This document shows, piece by piece, positions 7,435 to 14,219 of a stretch of 41,258 nucleotides of DNA. This DNA comes from Bdellovibrionota bacterium (GTDB taxonomy: Bacteria > Bdellovibrionota_G > JALEGL01 > DATDPG01), in the NCBI GenBank assembly GCA_035292885.1, contig DATDPG010000036.1:1-41258 (forward strand), written 5' to 3'. How positions within the stretch are numbered: position 1 is the stretch's first letter; every line of letters starts with the position of its first letter. Both the position numbers and the translations under genes were made by a program. The notes below the pieces were generated by a model. That model was given only the letters and a program-made list of their open reading frames with translations. It was not told the origin of the DNA and searched no databases.

Positions 7435-8309
7435 CGGGAAAGCGCACTTTTTTCAGAAGAATATTTTTTGCGGCGGTGGCTCTGCTTTGGAGCGCTCCCG
7501 CCGTGGCGGATTCTTCAGATGTCTCCGCGTTTCCCCGGGGGCATTTATTTCTTCCGCTTTTGGCCGACCCGAAACAGCCTCAGTTTCGGCTGAGCACCTG
7601 GTGGGTAGATACGTCGGCGCCGCTGGATGTCGGAGGCTTTGCCGTTTTCGGCGAGACATTCGGATTGATGAGGCTTCAAAACGAGCCGTCGAATTCGGCG
7701 TTTCAGATTGAAGTGGCCGGAGGGGTTTTCGCCCAGTTCGATCTCGCATCGCCCTCGTCGGACTTGATCAATGCGGACTATACTGGCGGGCTTCCGATCA
7801 CTTATCGGAAGGAGAATTTTTCGGCCCGGTTTCGCGTATACCACCAAAGTTCACACTTAGGGGATGAGTTCCTCATCAATCAGAATCCGGCACGAATTAA
7901 CTTAAGTTACGAGGCGATCGAAATTCTCGGCGCGTACGATGTAGGTGGTTTCCGGTTCTACGGCGGAGGTGAATATTTCGTGCGTACCGATCCGGACGAT
8001 GTGGACCCGGGTGTCATTCATCTTGGCGTGGAATACAGGCATGGAACCCCGTTCGCTCGTTTCACGGAAAACACGGCCGGAAGGTGGGTAGGGGGTGTCG
8101 ATCTCAGAATGTGGCAAGAAGACGATTTCATTCCCGCCGTCAGCTTCAAAGGGGGCATGGAGATCGGCCCCGAGAGTAACCCGGAAGAAAAAGAACGGTA
8201 CCTCCGAGTCCTCTTTGAATTTTATCGAGGCATTTCGCCCCACGGACAATTCTTCCTCCAGGACGTCCACGTCCTCGGCGTCGGAATGGGCTTACAGATC
8301 GGACTCTGA
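7425..8309 (+). CDS. DUF1207 family envelope protein
   Basis: A 294-residue exported protein. From TTG 7425 it has a good Sec signal peptide (basic n-region with KR and RR, IFFAAVALLWSA core, AVA-D cleavage near residue 28). The mature N-terminus HLFLPLLADPKQPQF resembles the opening of DUF1207 proteins, and the rest alternates short amphipathic strands (GGFRFYGGGEYF, HLGVEYRHG, GVGMGLQIGL) ending in a hydrophobic residue, as in outer-membrane beta-barrels. Upstream in the same frame there is no ATG short of the RRM gene, so the start is unusual and lies inside palindromic element B. The 3' end overlaps the convergent panE by 18 bp. Function unknown. Confidence 0.7.
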   Translation: MSSPGKRTFFRRIFFAAVALLWSAPAVADSSDVSAFPRGHLFLPLLADPKQPQFRLSTWWVDTSAPLDVGGFAVFGETFGLMRLQNEPSNSAFQIEVAGGVFAQFDLASPSSDLINADYTGGLPITYRKENFSARFRVYHQSSHLGDEFLINQNPARINLSYEAIEILGAYDVGGFRFYGGGEYFVRTDPDDVDPGVIHLGVEYRHGTPFARFTENTAGRWVGGVDLRMWQEDDFIPAVSFKGGMEIGPESNPEEKERYLRVLFEFYRGISPHGQFFLQDVHVLGVGMGLQIGL

Positions 8310-9230
8310 ACCGGTCCGGCTCGTTTCGAGCGCGTGGACGAGCGTGACGATGGCCTGATTGATAGGCGTTGGGACCTTGCGGCTTGCGCCGTGGCGAACG
8401 ACGGCGCCGTTGAGAAAATCGATTTCGGTCGGCTTTCCGGCCACGAAATCGGACCACATCGACGTGCGTGTATGCAGGATGCCCGAGCCTTGATCGTCTT
8501 TAGCGGAAAAGAACCGATTTGCGTAATCGGCCGCCAGACGGATTCCGAGAGCTTGGGCCACGGACATGACTTCGGAAGATATCTGATGCCCCAGGTCGGC
8601 GAGAGACGGTTGCTTCCGGATCTCTCCCACCGTCAGTCGGGTCAGAAGACAGAGTGGATTGAAAACGGCATTCCAGCTTAATTTTTTCCATTTGGTCAGA
8701 CGAATGTCGGGAGCCGACGAAACCTGCACGTCGCTTTTTTGAAACGCATCGAGGATGGATTGGAATGAGCGGCTCGATTCGGCTCCCCATTTGCCCAACG
8801 CCAATCTTCCGGGGGACGTCACCTCAAGGACGCCGGGCTCCAAGATCTTGGCGTCGATATAAACCACGCCGCCAAGAATTTCGTTTTTCGGGAAAAACCC
8901 ACTGCAAATCTCTTCGGCGTCCACGCCGTTCTGAAGCGTAACGAAGGTGACGTTTGAAGAAATATGTTCTTCGAGCGATTGGAGGGCGTTCTCCAAATCC
9001 GTGCATTTGAGTCCGAGGACAAGAACGTCGAACGTTCCGGCCGCTTTTACGTGATCGAACGTTTGTATCCGAACTTCCGCGTTTTCAAATCCCGTGTAAC
9101 GCAATCCTTTTTTCGCAATCGCTTCCCTATGCGCGCCACGGACCACAGCTGCAACGTCCACACCGGCCTGCGCCAGCCTTGACGCGAAGTAGCCGCCGAC
9201 GCCTCCGACACCCAAGAATACGAATCTCAT
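8292..9230 (-). CDS. panE: 2-dehydropantoate 2-reductase (ketopantoate reductase)
   Basis: A 312-residue NADPH-dependent enzyme that reduces ketopantoate to pantoate in pantothenate/CoA synthesis. The N-terminal Rossmann motif GVGGVGGYFASRLAQAG (residues 7-23) is intact. The central TLQNGVDAEE segment and the Lys in LTKWKKLSWNAVFNP, which supplies the catalytic lysine and Asn region of the family, are present, as is the late Glu-containing PTEIDFLNG motif. Length is typical. ATG 9230 faces the mtgA start on the other strand, so the spacer of about 100 bases should hold both promoters. The gene end overlaps the DUF1207 end. ApbA/PanE-family relatives act on other 2-keto acids, so substrate is probable rather than certain. 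Confidence 0.88.
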   Translation of the reverse strand: MRFVFLGVGGVGGYFASRLAQAGVDVAAVVRGAHREAIAKKGLRYTGFENAEVRIQTFDHVKAAGTFDVLVLGLKCTDLENALQSLEEHISSNVTFVTLQNGVDAEEICSGFFPKNEILGGVVYIDAKILEPGVLEVTSPGRLALGKWGAESSRSFQSILDAFQKSDVQVSSAPDIRLTKWKKLSWNAVFNPLCLLTRLTVGEIRKQPSLADLGHQISSEVMSVAQALGIRLAADYANRFFSAKDDQGSGILHTRTSMWSDFVAGKPTEIDFLNGAVVRHGASRKVPTPINQAIVTLVHALETSRTGSESDL

Positions 9231-9339
9231 TTTCGGAACTCATACCGGAGCTTGAGGAGCGAGACAAATGGGGCGTTCACGAAGACCCCTGAATTGTGCG
9301 GCAAACAGCGGTATGTTAATGGCGGCTGCCAAGGTCCGA

Positions 9340-10173
9340 ATGCACCGCATAAAAATCGTCATTGCCATCCTGGCATTAGGGAGCATCGGCTTGGTTGCGT
9401 ATCTCATCGTGCGCGGCGTGGCGGAAGTCGGTCAGCTCAAACATCGGTATCCGGTCATTCATTATAACGGCGCGAAAGAACAGCCCCTGGTCACTCTGGA
9501 GAAGAAGCGTCCGGCATCCTGGGTTACGATCGACCAGGTCTCTCGTTCCGTCGTCGGTGCGGTTTTGGTGAGCGAGGACTGGGCCTTTTATCAACATAAA
9601 GGTTTCGATCCGAAACAGATCGAAGAGTCCATCAAGGTTAATCTGAAAAAAAAGGGGCTTGTTCGTGGCGCCAGCACGATTACGCAACAGGTCGCGCGCA
9701 ACGTGTTCTTAAGTCACAAGAAGAGTCTTTGGCGCAAATTCCGGGAACTCGTTTTGGCGATGTTGTTGGAGCGGGAGATGACCAAGCGGCAGATCCTGGA
9801 GGTCTATATGAACGTCGCCGAATGGGGGGAAGGAACGTACGGAATATCGGCCGCGTCGCATCTGTATTTCAACGAGCCGCCGGCGCGGCTCGGCGCCAAG
9901 GAAGGGGCGTTCCTGGCCATGCTTCTGCCAAGCCCAAAACGGTACGGCGTTTCTTTCCGGCAACGAATGCTCACACCGCATGCCGGAAGAACGATCCACG
10001 CGATACTCGATAAAATGGTTCAGGCGGGCTACTTGAGTCCTGCCGAATTGGAAAATGAAGAGTTGAAACCGCTGGCTTTTGAAAAACCGATCGGAGAGGA
10101 AGAGATGCGATTGGTCGATCCCAAGGAGTTGCAGGAGGAGGCCCTACCGGAGATCGCGGATGACTGGTATTAG
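9340..10173 (+). CDS. mtgA: Monofunctional peptidoglycan glycosyltransferase
   Basis: A GT51 enzyme that polymerises lipid II into glycan strands on the periplasmic face of the inner membrane. One N-terminal transmembrane anchor (IVIAILALGSIGLVAYLIV) precedes the catalytic domain. Conserved GT51 motifs are seen in order: VSEDWAFYQHKGFD (catalytic Glu in ED), RGASTITQQVARNVFL, REMTKRQILEVYMN, EWGEGTYGISAA and LLPSPKRY. There is no transpeptidase domain, and the 277-residue length fits MtgA, with a somewhat long acidic C-terminal tail. ATG 9340 is chosen because AAGG precedes it and the basic MHRIK start fits the anchor; ATG codons at 9268, 9313 and 9319 remain possible. Confidence 0.92.
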   Translation: MHRIKIVIAILALGSIGLVAYLIVRGVAEVGQLKHRYPVIHYNGAKEQPLVTLEKKRPASWVTIDQVSRSVVGAVLVSEDWAFYQHKGFDPKQIEESIKVNLKKKGLVRGASTITQQVARNVFLSHKKSLWRKFRELVLAMLLEREMTKRQILEVYMNVAEWGEGTYGISAASHLYFNEPPARLGAKEGAFLAMLLPSPKRYGVSFRQRMLTPHAGRTIHAILDKMVQAGYLSPAELENEELKPLAFEKPIGEEEMRLVDPKELQEEALPEIADDWY

Positions 10174-10436
10174 ACGGTACCGTCACCGGAGAGAATTCCT
10201 GTCGGTCGATGGAGTATGAGGACCCATTCGACGTCATGGGCTCGTTCGACATTGTATTTGACGCACCCGCCCCGATCGCAGCTCCAAAACCCCCCACGGG
10301 GTATTAAGACTAAATTATTCTTTCGCCGCATTTGGCGTAATCAATTTTGGAGCTAGCGCTCCGCGGCGGGATTTTTTGATTGCCAAAAGGGGGGAGAAGT
10401 CCCATCGTATCGGGTCGCAATCGATTGCAGGCGGCC
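10174..10436 (+). other. Structured non-coding leader between mtgA and marC
   Basis: No gene is seen in these 263 bases. GACGGTACCGTC (10173-10184) is a perfect palindrome right at the mtgA stop. AGCTCCAAAA (10280-10289) is inverted at 10345-10354. CGCC-N6-GGCG forms a hairpin at 10324-10337, GGAGC-TAGC-GCTCC another at 10349-10362, followed by GCGGCGGGATTTTTT, and AATCAA / TTGATT bracket this second hairpin. The last set could act as a terminator or attenuator ahead of marC. No known riboswitch class is recognised. Confidence 0.45.
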
Positions 10437-11099
10437 ATGTTCGCGGGTGTTTCCACAGAATTTCTTCTCGTCTCGATCGTCTCGCTTTTCACGATCGTCA
10501 ATCCATTGGGGGCGACCCCTTTCTTTCTGGCTCACACGTCAAACCTTGGGAAAAAAGAACGAAATTCAATCGCTCGGAGAGCGAGCGTAGCTTGCTTTCT
10601 GGTGCTCGTTTTCTTCGCTCTGGCGGGTAAAGTCCTTTTTGAATTGATGGGAATTACGATCCCGGCTTTTCGTATCGCCGGAGGAATTTTGGTCGGTATG
10701 TCCGCTCTAGATATGGTGAAAGGAGCGAATGTTCGTAGCCGAACTCTTCCGGAAGAGCAGGAAGAAGCGCTGGCAAAAAGCGACATTTCGATCATTCCGT
10801 TGGCGATCCCCTTGCTTTCAGGTCCCGGGGCTATTTCCACGGTGATGGTACTTATGGCCCGCGGAAGGAGCTGGAACCAGGATGCGGTCATTCTGGGAAT
10901 CGTGTTTCTCGTGAGCGTGTCGACCTATCTAATCCTGGTGCACTCATCGTATCTGTTGCGGATCATCGGGCCGTCGGGAGTTCGCGTGATGAACCGTCTC
11001 ATGGGACTGATGTTGGCCGCGATTTCCGTCCAATTTGTGATCAATGGTCTCAAGGACATCGTCCCCGAGCTGGTCGGTTCGATTCACCGCGGACGCTGA
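10437..11099 (+). CDS. MarC family integral membrane protein
   Basis: A 220-residue protein with six predicted transmembrane segments and the MarC/NAAT signatures: FTIVNPLGATPFFL in the first helix, FRIAGGILVGMSALDM (FRIAGGILL-x-IALxM in the family), and IPLAIPLLSGPGAISTVMVL in the fourth segment. MarC proteins were once linked to multiple antibiotic resistance, but their transport substrate is not settled; some archaeal relatives carry small neutral amino acids. ATG 10437 is preferred since the first helix follows at once; the longer reading from TTG 10380 would pass through the structured leader. The efp promoter lies only about ten bases past its stop. Confidence 0.88.
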   Translation: MFAGVSTEFLLVSIVSLFTIVNPLGATPFFLAHTSNLGKKERNSIARRASVACFLVLVFFALAGKVLFELMGITIPAFRIAGGILVGMSALDMVKGANVRSRTLPEEQEEALAKSDISIIPLAIPLLSGPGAISTVMVLMARGRSWNQDAVILGIVFLVSVSTYLILVHSSYLLRIIGPSGVRVMNRLMGLMLAAISVQFVINGLKDIVPELVGSIHRGR

Positions 11100-11108
11100 A
11101 CCTCCTGG

Positions 11109-11136
11109 TTGACATCGGCCGCCGGGACTCTATCAT
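11109..11136 (+). promoter_or_regulatory. Sigma-70-type promoter of efp, probably leaderless
   Basis: TTGACA (11109-11114, perfect -35), 16-base spacer, TATCAT (11131-11136, five of six). Transcription would start near 11143, only about five bases before the efp ATG at 11148, and no Shine-Dalgarno sequence is present. Confidence 0.7.
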
Positions 11137-11147
11137 CCGCGGCCGCC

Positions 11148-11705
11148 ATGATCGCCAAACAGCTTAAAGTCGGGATGATCGTGGAGTACCAGAAGGGGCT
11201 CTACCGCGTTCTCCACACCCAAATTATCGCTCCGGGGAACTGGAGGGCGTTCGTTCAGGCTAAGCTTCGGAATATCGTGTCGGGCACACAAACCGAAACC
11301 CGCTTTCGGACGGATGAGGATCTTCAGCGGGCCGTGCTGGATCGCAAAGACGTTGAATTCCTTTACGCCGACGGGGAGAGCTATCACGTGATGGACACCC
11401 AATCGTACGAACAATTTCACTTGACGGCCGAGCTCTTGGGAGACGCCGTCAGGTTCCTAAAACCGAACATGCGATTTGCCGTCGATAGTTACGAGGGGAG
11501 ACCCGTGGGTGTGGAGTTGCCTCAGACGGTAACCCTGAAAGTGGTGGAAACCGATCCTTTTATGAAGAGTGCGACAGTGACCAACTCCTACAAGACGGCC
11601 AAGTTGGAGACCGGAGCATCGATTCAAGTGCCCGGATTCATCTCTGAAGGGGAGATGGTCGAAATCGACACGGCTACCGGCGAGTATCTCGGAAAGGCCA
11701 AATAA
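11148..11705 (+). CDS. efp: Elongation factor P with Asn at the modification loop
   Basis: A 185-residue, three-domain EF-P that binds ribosomes stalled at polyproline and promotes peptide bond formation. The N-terminal KOW-like domain, the two OB domains and the C-terminal signature (GASIQVPGFISEGE, then VEIDTATGEYLG) are all intact. In the domain I loop that carries the modified residue (Lys34 in Escherichia coli, Arg32 in Pseudomonas) the sequence is APGNWRAFVQAKL, with Asn31 at the tip. It therefore cannot take beta-lysine, rhamnose or 5-aminopentanol on that residue. No modification enzyme gene is nearby. Transcription is probably leaderless. A nitroreductase gene follows 8 bases later and may be cotranscribed. 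Confidence 0.95.
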   Translation: MIAKQLKVGMIVEYQKGLYRVLHTQIIAPGNWRAFVQAKLRNIVSGTQTETRFRTDEDLQRAVLDRKDVEFLYADGESYHVMDTQSYEQFHLTAELLGDAVRFLKPNMRFAVDSYEGRPVGVELPQTVTLKVVETDPFMKSATVTNSYKTAKLETGASIQVPGFISEGEMVEIDTATGEYLGKAK

Positions 11706-11713
11706 GAAAAAAA

Positions 11714-12313
11714 ATGGAAAAACCCGCGCCGACGGAGTTCCCGGTTCACGATCTGATTCGCCGGCGGTGGAGTCCGCGGGCGATCGATCCGACGCGGCTT
11801 GTTGAGCGCGAAAAGCTTCTGGTTCTTTTGGAGGCTGCCCGTTGGGCGCCTTCCTGTTTCAACGAACAACCCTGGCATTATTTAGTATTCGAACCCTCGA
11901 ATGCGGCTGTGCTTGAGGAGGCCCGCTCTTGTCTTGTGGAAGGGAATCGATGGGCCAAAAGCGCGCCGGTACTTCTTTTGTCCGTCGCCAAAGAGACCTT
12001 CACTCGAAACGGCAAACCCAATCGACATGCGCACCACGATGTCGGCTTGGCCTCCGAAAACCTGGTGCTTCAGGCGGTGGATGTGGGGCTGACGGCCCAT
12101 CAAATGGCCGGGTTCGACGCCGAAAAGGCGCGTCAATTATTCGGGATTCCCGAAGGGTTCACGCCGATGGCCATGATTGCGCTGGGTTACGCGCCAGATC
12201 CTCAATCGTTGGCGGATGACGTTCGGAAACGAGAAGAAGAACCTCGTACGCGAAAGCCGATGATCGAATGGGCGCACGACGGCCATTGGTCGAAGCCGAT
12301 GAACATGAAATAG
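11714..12313 (+). CDS. Nitroreductase family FMN oxidoreductase
   Basis: A 199-residue flavoprotein of the nitroreductase superfamily. The N-terminal RRRWSPRAID segment (RRSxRxF-type FMN phosphate contact), AARWAPSCFNEQPWHYLVF (the xxPSxxNxQPWxF motif), GLASENLVLQAVDVGL and the late GYAPD segment are all seen. Such enzymes reduce nitroaromatics, quinones or flavins using NAD(P)H as cytosolic dimers; the physiological substrate cannot be deduced. It begins 8 bases after efp, so the two probably share a transcript. The start is preceded by an A-rich run rather than a strong ribosome site. Confidence 0.9.
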   Translation: MEKPAPTEFPVHDLIRRRWSPRAIDPTRLVEREKLLVLLEAARWAPSCFNEQPWHYLVFEPSNAAVLEEARSCLVEGNRWAKSAPVLLLSVAKETFTRNGKPNRHAHHDVGLASENLVLQAVDVGLTAHQMAGFDAEKARQLFGIPEGFTPMAMIALGYAPDPQSLADDVRKREEEPRTRKPMIEWAHDGHWSKPMNMK

Positions 12314-12432
12314 TGATTTTGATCAGCCTGGCGCGGACGCTGGCGGTTTCTGGACTTTAGCGCGCGCTCGGGTACAAGGATGTCGCTGTCAGTTCAATTG
12401 GAATCCATTACTCTTTTAAGGAGGTCTTTTCG

Positions 12433-12765
12433 ATGAAATTTTTTGCATTACTCGTTCTTGGAACTGCTTTGACCGTAGGATCCGCTTTAGCTGCGGACCC
12501 TGCCAAGAAAGCTGAGACAAAAGCAAAAACGACGACAACAACGACGGCTGCCACCACGGCGACGTGGACGGATCAGGCGAACGTGACCAAGCATGTGAAA
12601 GAGCATCTGACTTTCACGGCCACCGGCATGACAAAAGCGGAGATCCTGAAGGTCTGCAATAACATGACGGATATTTCCGAAAACGACAAGAAGCTGTTTG
12701 CTCAAAAGCTCCCGGAAGGGACCTACAAGAGCGCGGAAGAAGTCATTAAAGCCGTCGGGCTGTAA
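12433..12765 (+). CDS. Small secreted protein with DUF2795-like C-terminal domain
   Basis: A 110-residue exported protein with a textbook ribosome site (AAGGAGG, 12418-12424). Residues 1-20 are a Sec signal peptide (MKFFALLVLGTALTVGSALA, cleaved before ADP). A Lys/Thr/Ala linker containing two runs of Thr follows, then a helical domain of about 60 residues. That domain (LTFTATGMTKAEILKVC, KLPEGTYKSAEEVIKAVG) resembles DUF2795, small helical domains of unknown function often found in several copies per genome. Codon use in the linker is repetitive (ACG/ACA runs). Abundant periplasmic expression is inferred from the strong ribosome site. Palindromic element C follows the stop at once. Confidence 0.75.
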   Translation: MKFFALLVLGTALTVGSALAADPAKKAETKAKTTTTTTAATTATWTDQANVTKHVKEHLTFTATGMTKAEILKVCNNMTDISENDKKLFAQKLPEGTYKSAEEVIKAVGL

Positions 12766-12774
12766 GGTTTTTTA

Positions 12775-12842
12775 GGGACACCCTATTTGGTTTCCGAGTG
12801 GTCGCCCAATCGGGGTGGCGCTCGGAAGCAAGTAGGGTGTCC
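12775..12842. repeat. REP-like hairpin element C
   Basis: A 68-bp imperfect palindrome. GGGACACCCTA (12775-12785) pairs with TAGGGTGTCC (12833-12842); inside, TTCCGAG pairs with CTCGGAA and CGCC with GGCG. The whole would fold into one long interrupted hairpin. It fills nearly all of the 84-base gap between the secreted-protein stop and the symporter ATG. No RAYT transposase is in the window. Confidence 0.7.
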
Positions 12843-12849
12843 TCTCGCG

Positions 12850-14148
12850 ATGCCATTACACACGCGAATGTTGATCGGCGCTTTTACCGGCGCCGCCCTG
12901 GGAGTCGCCGCGTTTCTCCTGTTCGGACAGGATCCTCGTCTCGCTTGGGTCATTCGATACTTTACACAACCTGCGGGGCAAATTTTTCTGCGCCTGCTTT
13001 TCATGCTCATTATCCCCCTTGTTTTTTCGGCTCTCGTTCTGGGCGTCGTAGGCCTGGGGGACGTTCGGAGACTCGGTCGCATCGGTCTGAAGACGCTGAT
13101 CTACACCATTTTTGTCTCGTCGATCGCCGTGGGAATCGGAATTTTTCTCGTAAACGTTCTGAGACCGGGGGAGGGGATGTCGGAAGCTGCCAAAGCCCGT
13201 CTCTTGGAGGGGGCGGCGCAGCGGGCCTCCATCCTTTCTACGGCGACGGCTCCAAAGACCGGAATGGACCTTTTGATTCAAATCGTTCCGGACAACCCGA
13301 TCAAAGCCGCCGTCAATGGGGACCTCTTGGCGGTGATGTTCTTTTCTCTCATGCTCGGTATCGGTCTTTCAATGACGCAAACGGAGGCTTCCAAACGTTT
13401 TCAGGAGGCCGTGGAAGGCTTGTACGACGTGACGATGAAGTTGATCCACGTCGTCATCTCGTTCGCGCCGATCGGTGTGGCGGCACTTTTATTTACGCTC
13501 ACGGCTCAACTGGGGTACGAGATCGTGTGGCAACTCGCGCGCTTCGTGGGGGTCGTTCTTCTCGGACTCGCGATTCATCAATTCGTTGTCTACTCGTTCA
13601 CGGTGAAGTTCATGGGGAAAATGAGCCCCGTTACGTTCTTTCGGGGAATCAGCGAAGCGATGCTGACCGCCTTTTCCACCGCTTCAAGTAACGCAACCCT
13701 TCCGACGTCGATTCAGGTGGCGGAGGAAAATCTAAAGCTTCCCCCGCACGTCAGCCGATTTGTCCTTACGGTGGGATCCACGGCCAACCAAAACGGAACG
13801 GCTCTGTTTGAGGGGGTGACGGTTCTGTTCTTGGCGCAATTCTACGGAATTCACCTCGTCCTGACGCAGCAGCTGATGGTAGTGGGAGTTTGTATTCTGG
13901 GTGGCATCGGCACGGCGGGTGTTCCGGCCGGCTCGATACCTGTTGTGGCGATGATCTTGGGAATGGTGGGAGTCCCGGTGGAAGGGATCGGCCTCATCTT
14001 GGGAGTGGATCGGTTCCTCGATATGTGCCGGACGACGCTGAACGTAACAGGCGATCTGGCGGCGGCGGTCGTGATCTCGCGCGGGGAAGAATGGCTCGTT
14101 CCGGGAACCGTCCCGGTCTCACTCCAAAGCGGCGCTCCAACCACCTAG
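12850..14148 (+). CDS. Dicarboxylate/amino acid:cation symporter (DAACS family)
   Basis: A 432-residue transporter with the glutamate/C4-dicarboxylate symporter fold (GltP/DctA). Family signatures: PLVFSALVLGVVGLGD in the third helix, AFSTASSNATLPTSIQVAEE in hairpin 1 (a serine-rich motif), VLTVGSTANQNGTALFEGVTVLFLAQ in TM7 (an NxNGT-type motif for NMDGT), GTAGVPAGSI in hairpin 2 and GVDRFLDMCRTTLNVTGD in TM8. The Asp and Arg pair in TM8 (DRFLDMCRT) fits acidic substrates, with Arg usually marking dicarboxylate or glutamate binding. ATG 12850 lies 7 bases after element C and has no clear ribosome site; a TTG at 12787 would read through the palindrome, and ATG 12868 is another option. Confidence 0.92.
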   Translation: MPLHTRMLIGAFTGAALGVAAFLLFGQDPRLAWVIRYFTQPAGQIFLRLLFMLIIPLVFSALVLGVVGLGDVRRLGRIGLKTLIYTIFVSSIAVGIGIFLVNVLRPGEGMSEAAKARLLEGAAQRASILSTATAPKTGMDLLIQIVPDNPIKAAVNGDLLAVMFFSLMLGIGLSMTQTEASKRFQEAVEGLYDVTMKLIHVVISFAPIGVAALLFTLTAQLGYEIVWQLARFVGVVLLGLAIHQFVVYSFTVKFMGKMSPVTFFRGISEAMLTAFSTASSNATLPTSIQVAEENLKLPPHVSRFVLTVGSTANQNGTALFEGVTVLFLAQFYGIHLVLTQQLMVVGVCILGGIGTAGVPAGSIPVVAMILGMVGVPVEGIGLILGVDRFLDMCRTTLNVTGDLAAAVVISRGEEWLVPGTVPVSLQSGAPTT

Positions 14149-14219
14149 CTTTTTCTCGACCGGAACGTTGTCCCCTGATACAACCTCCCCGCTCTAGGAT
14201 CTAACCCGTGGAGATAATT

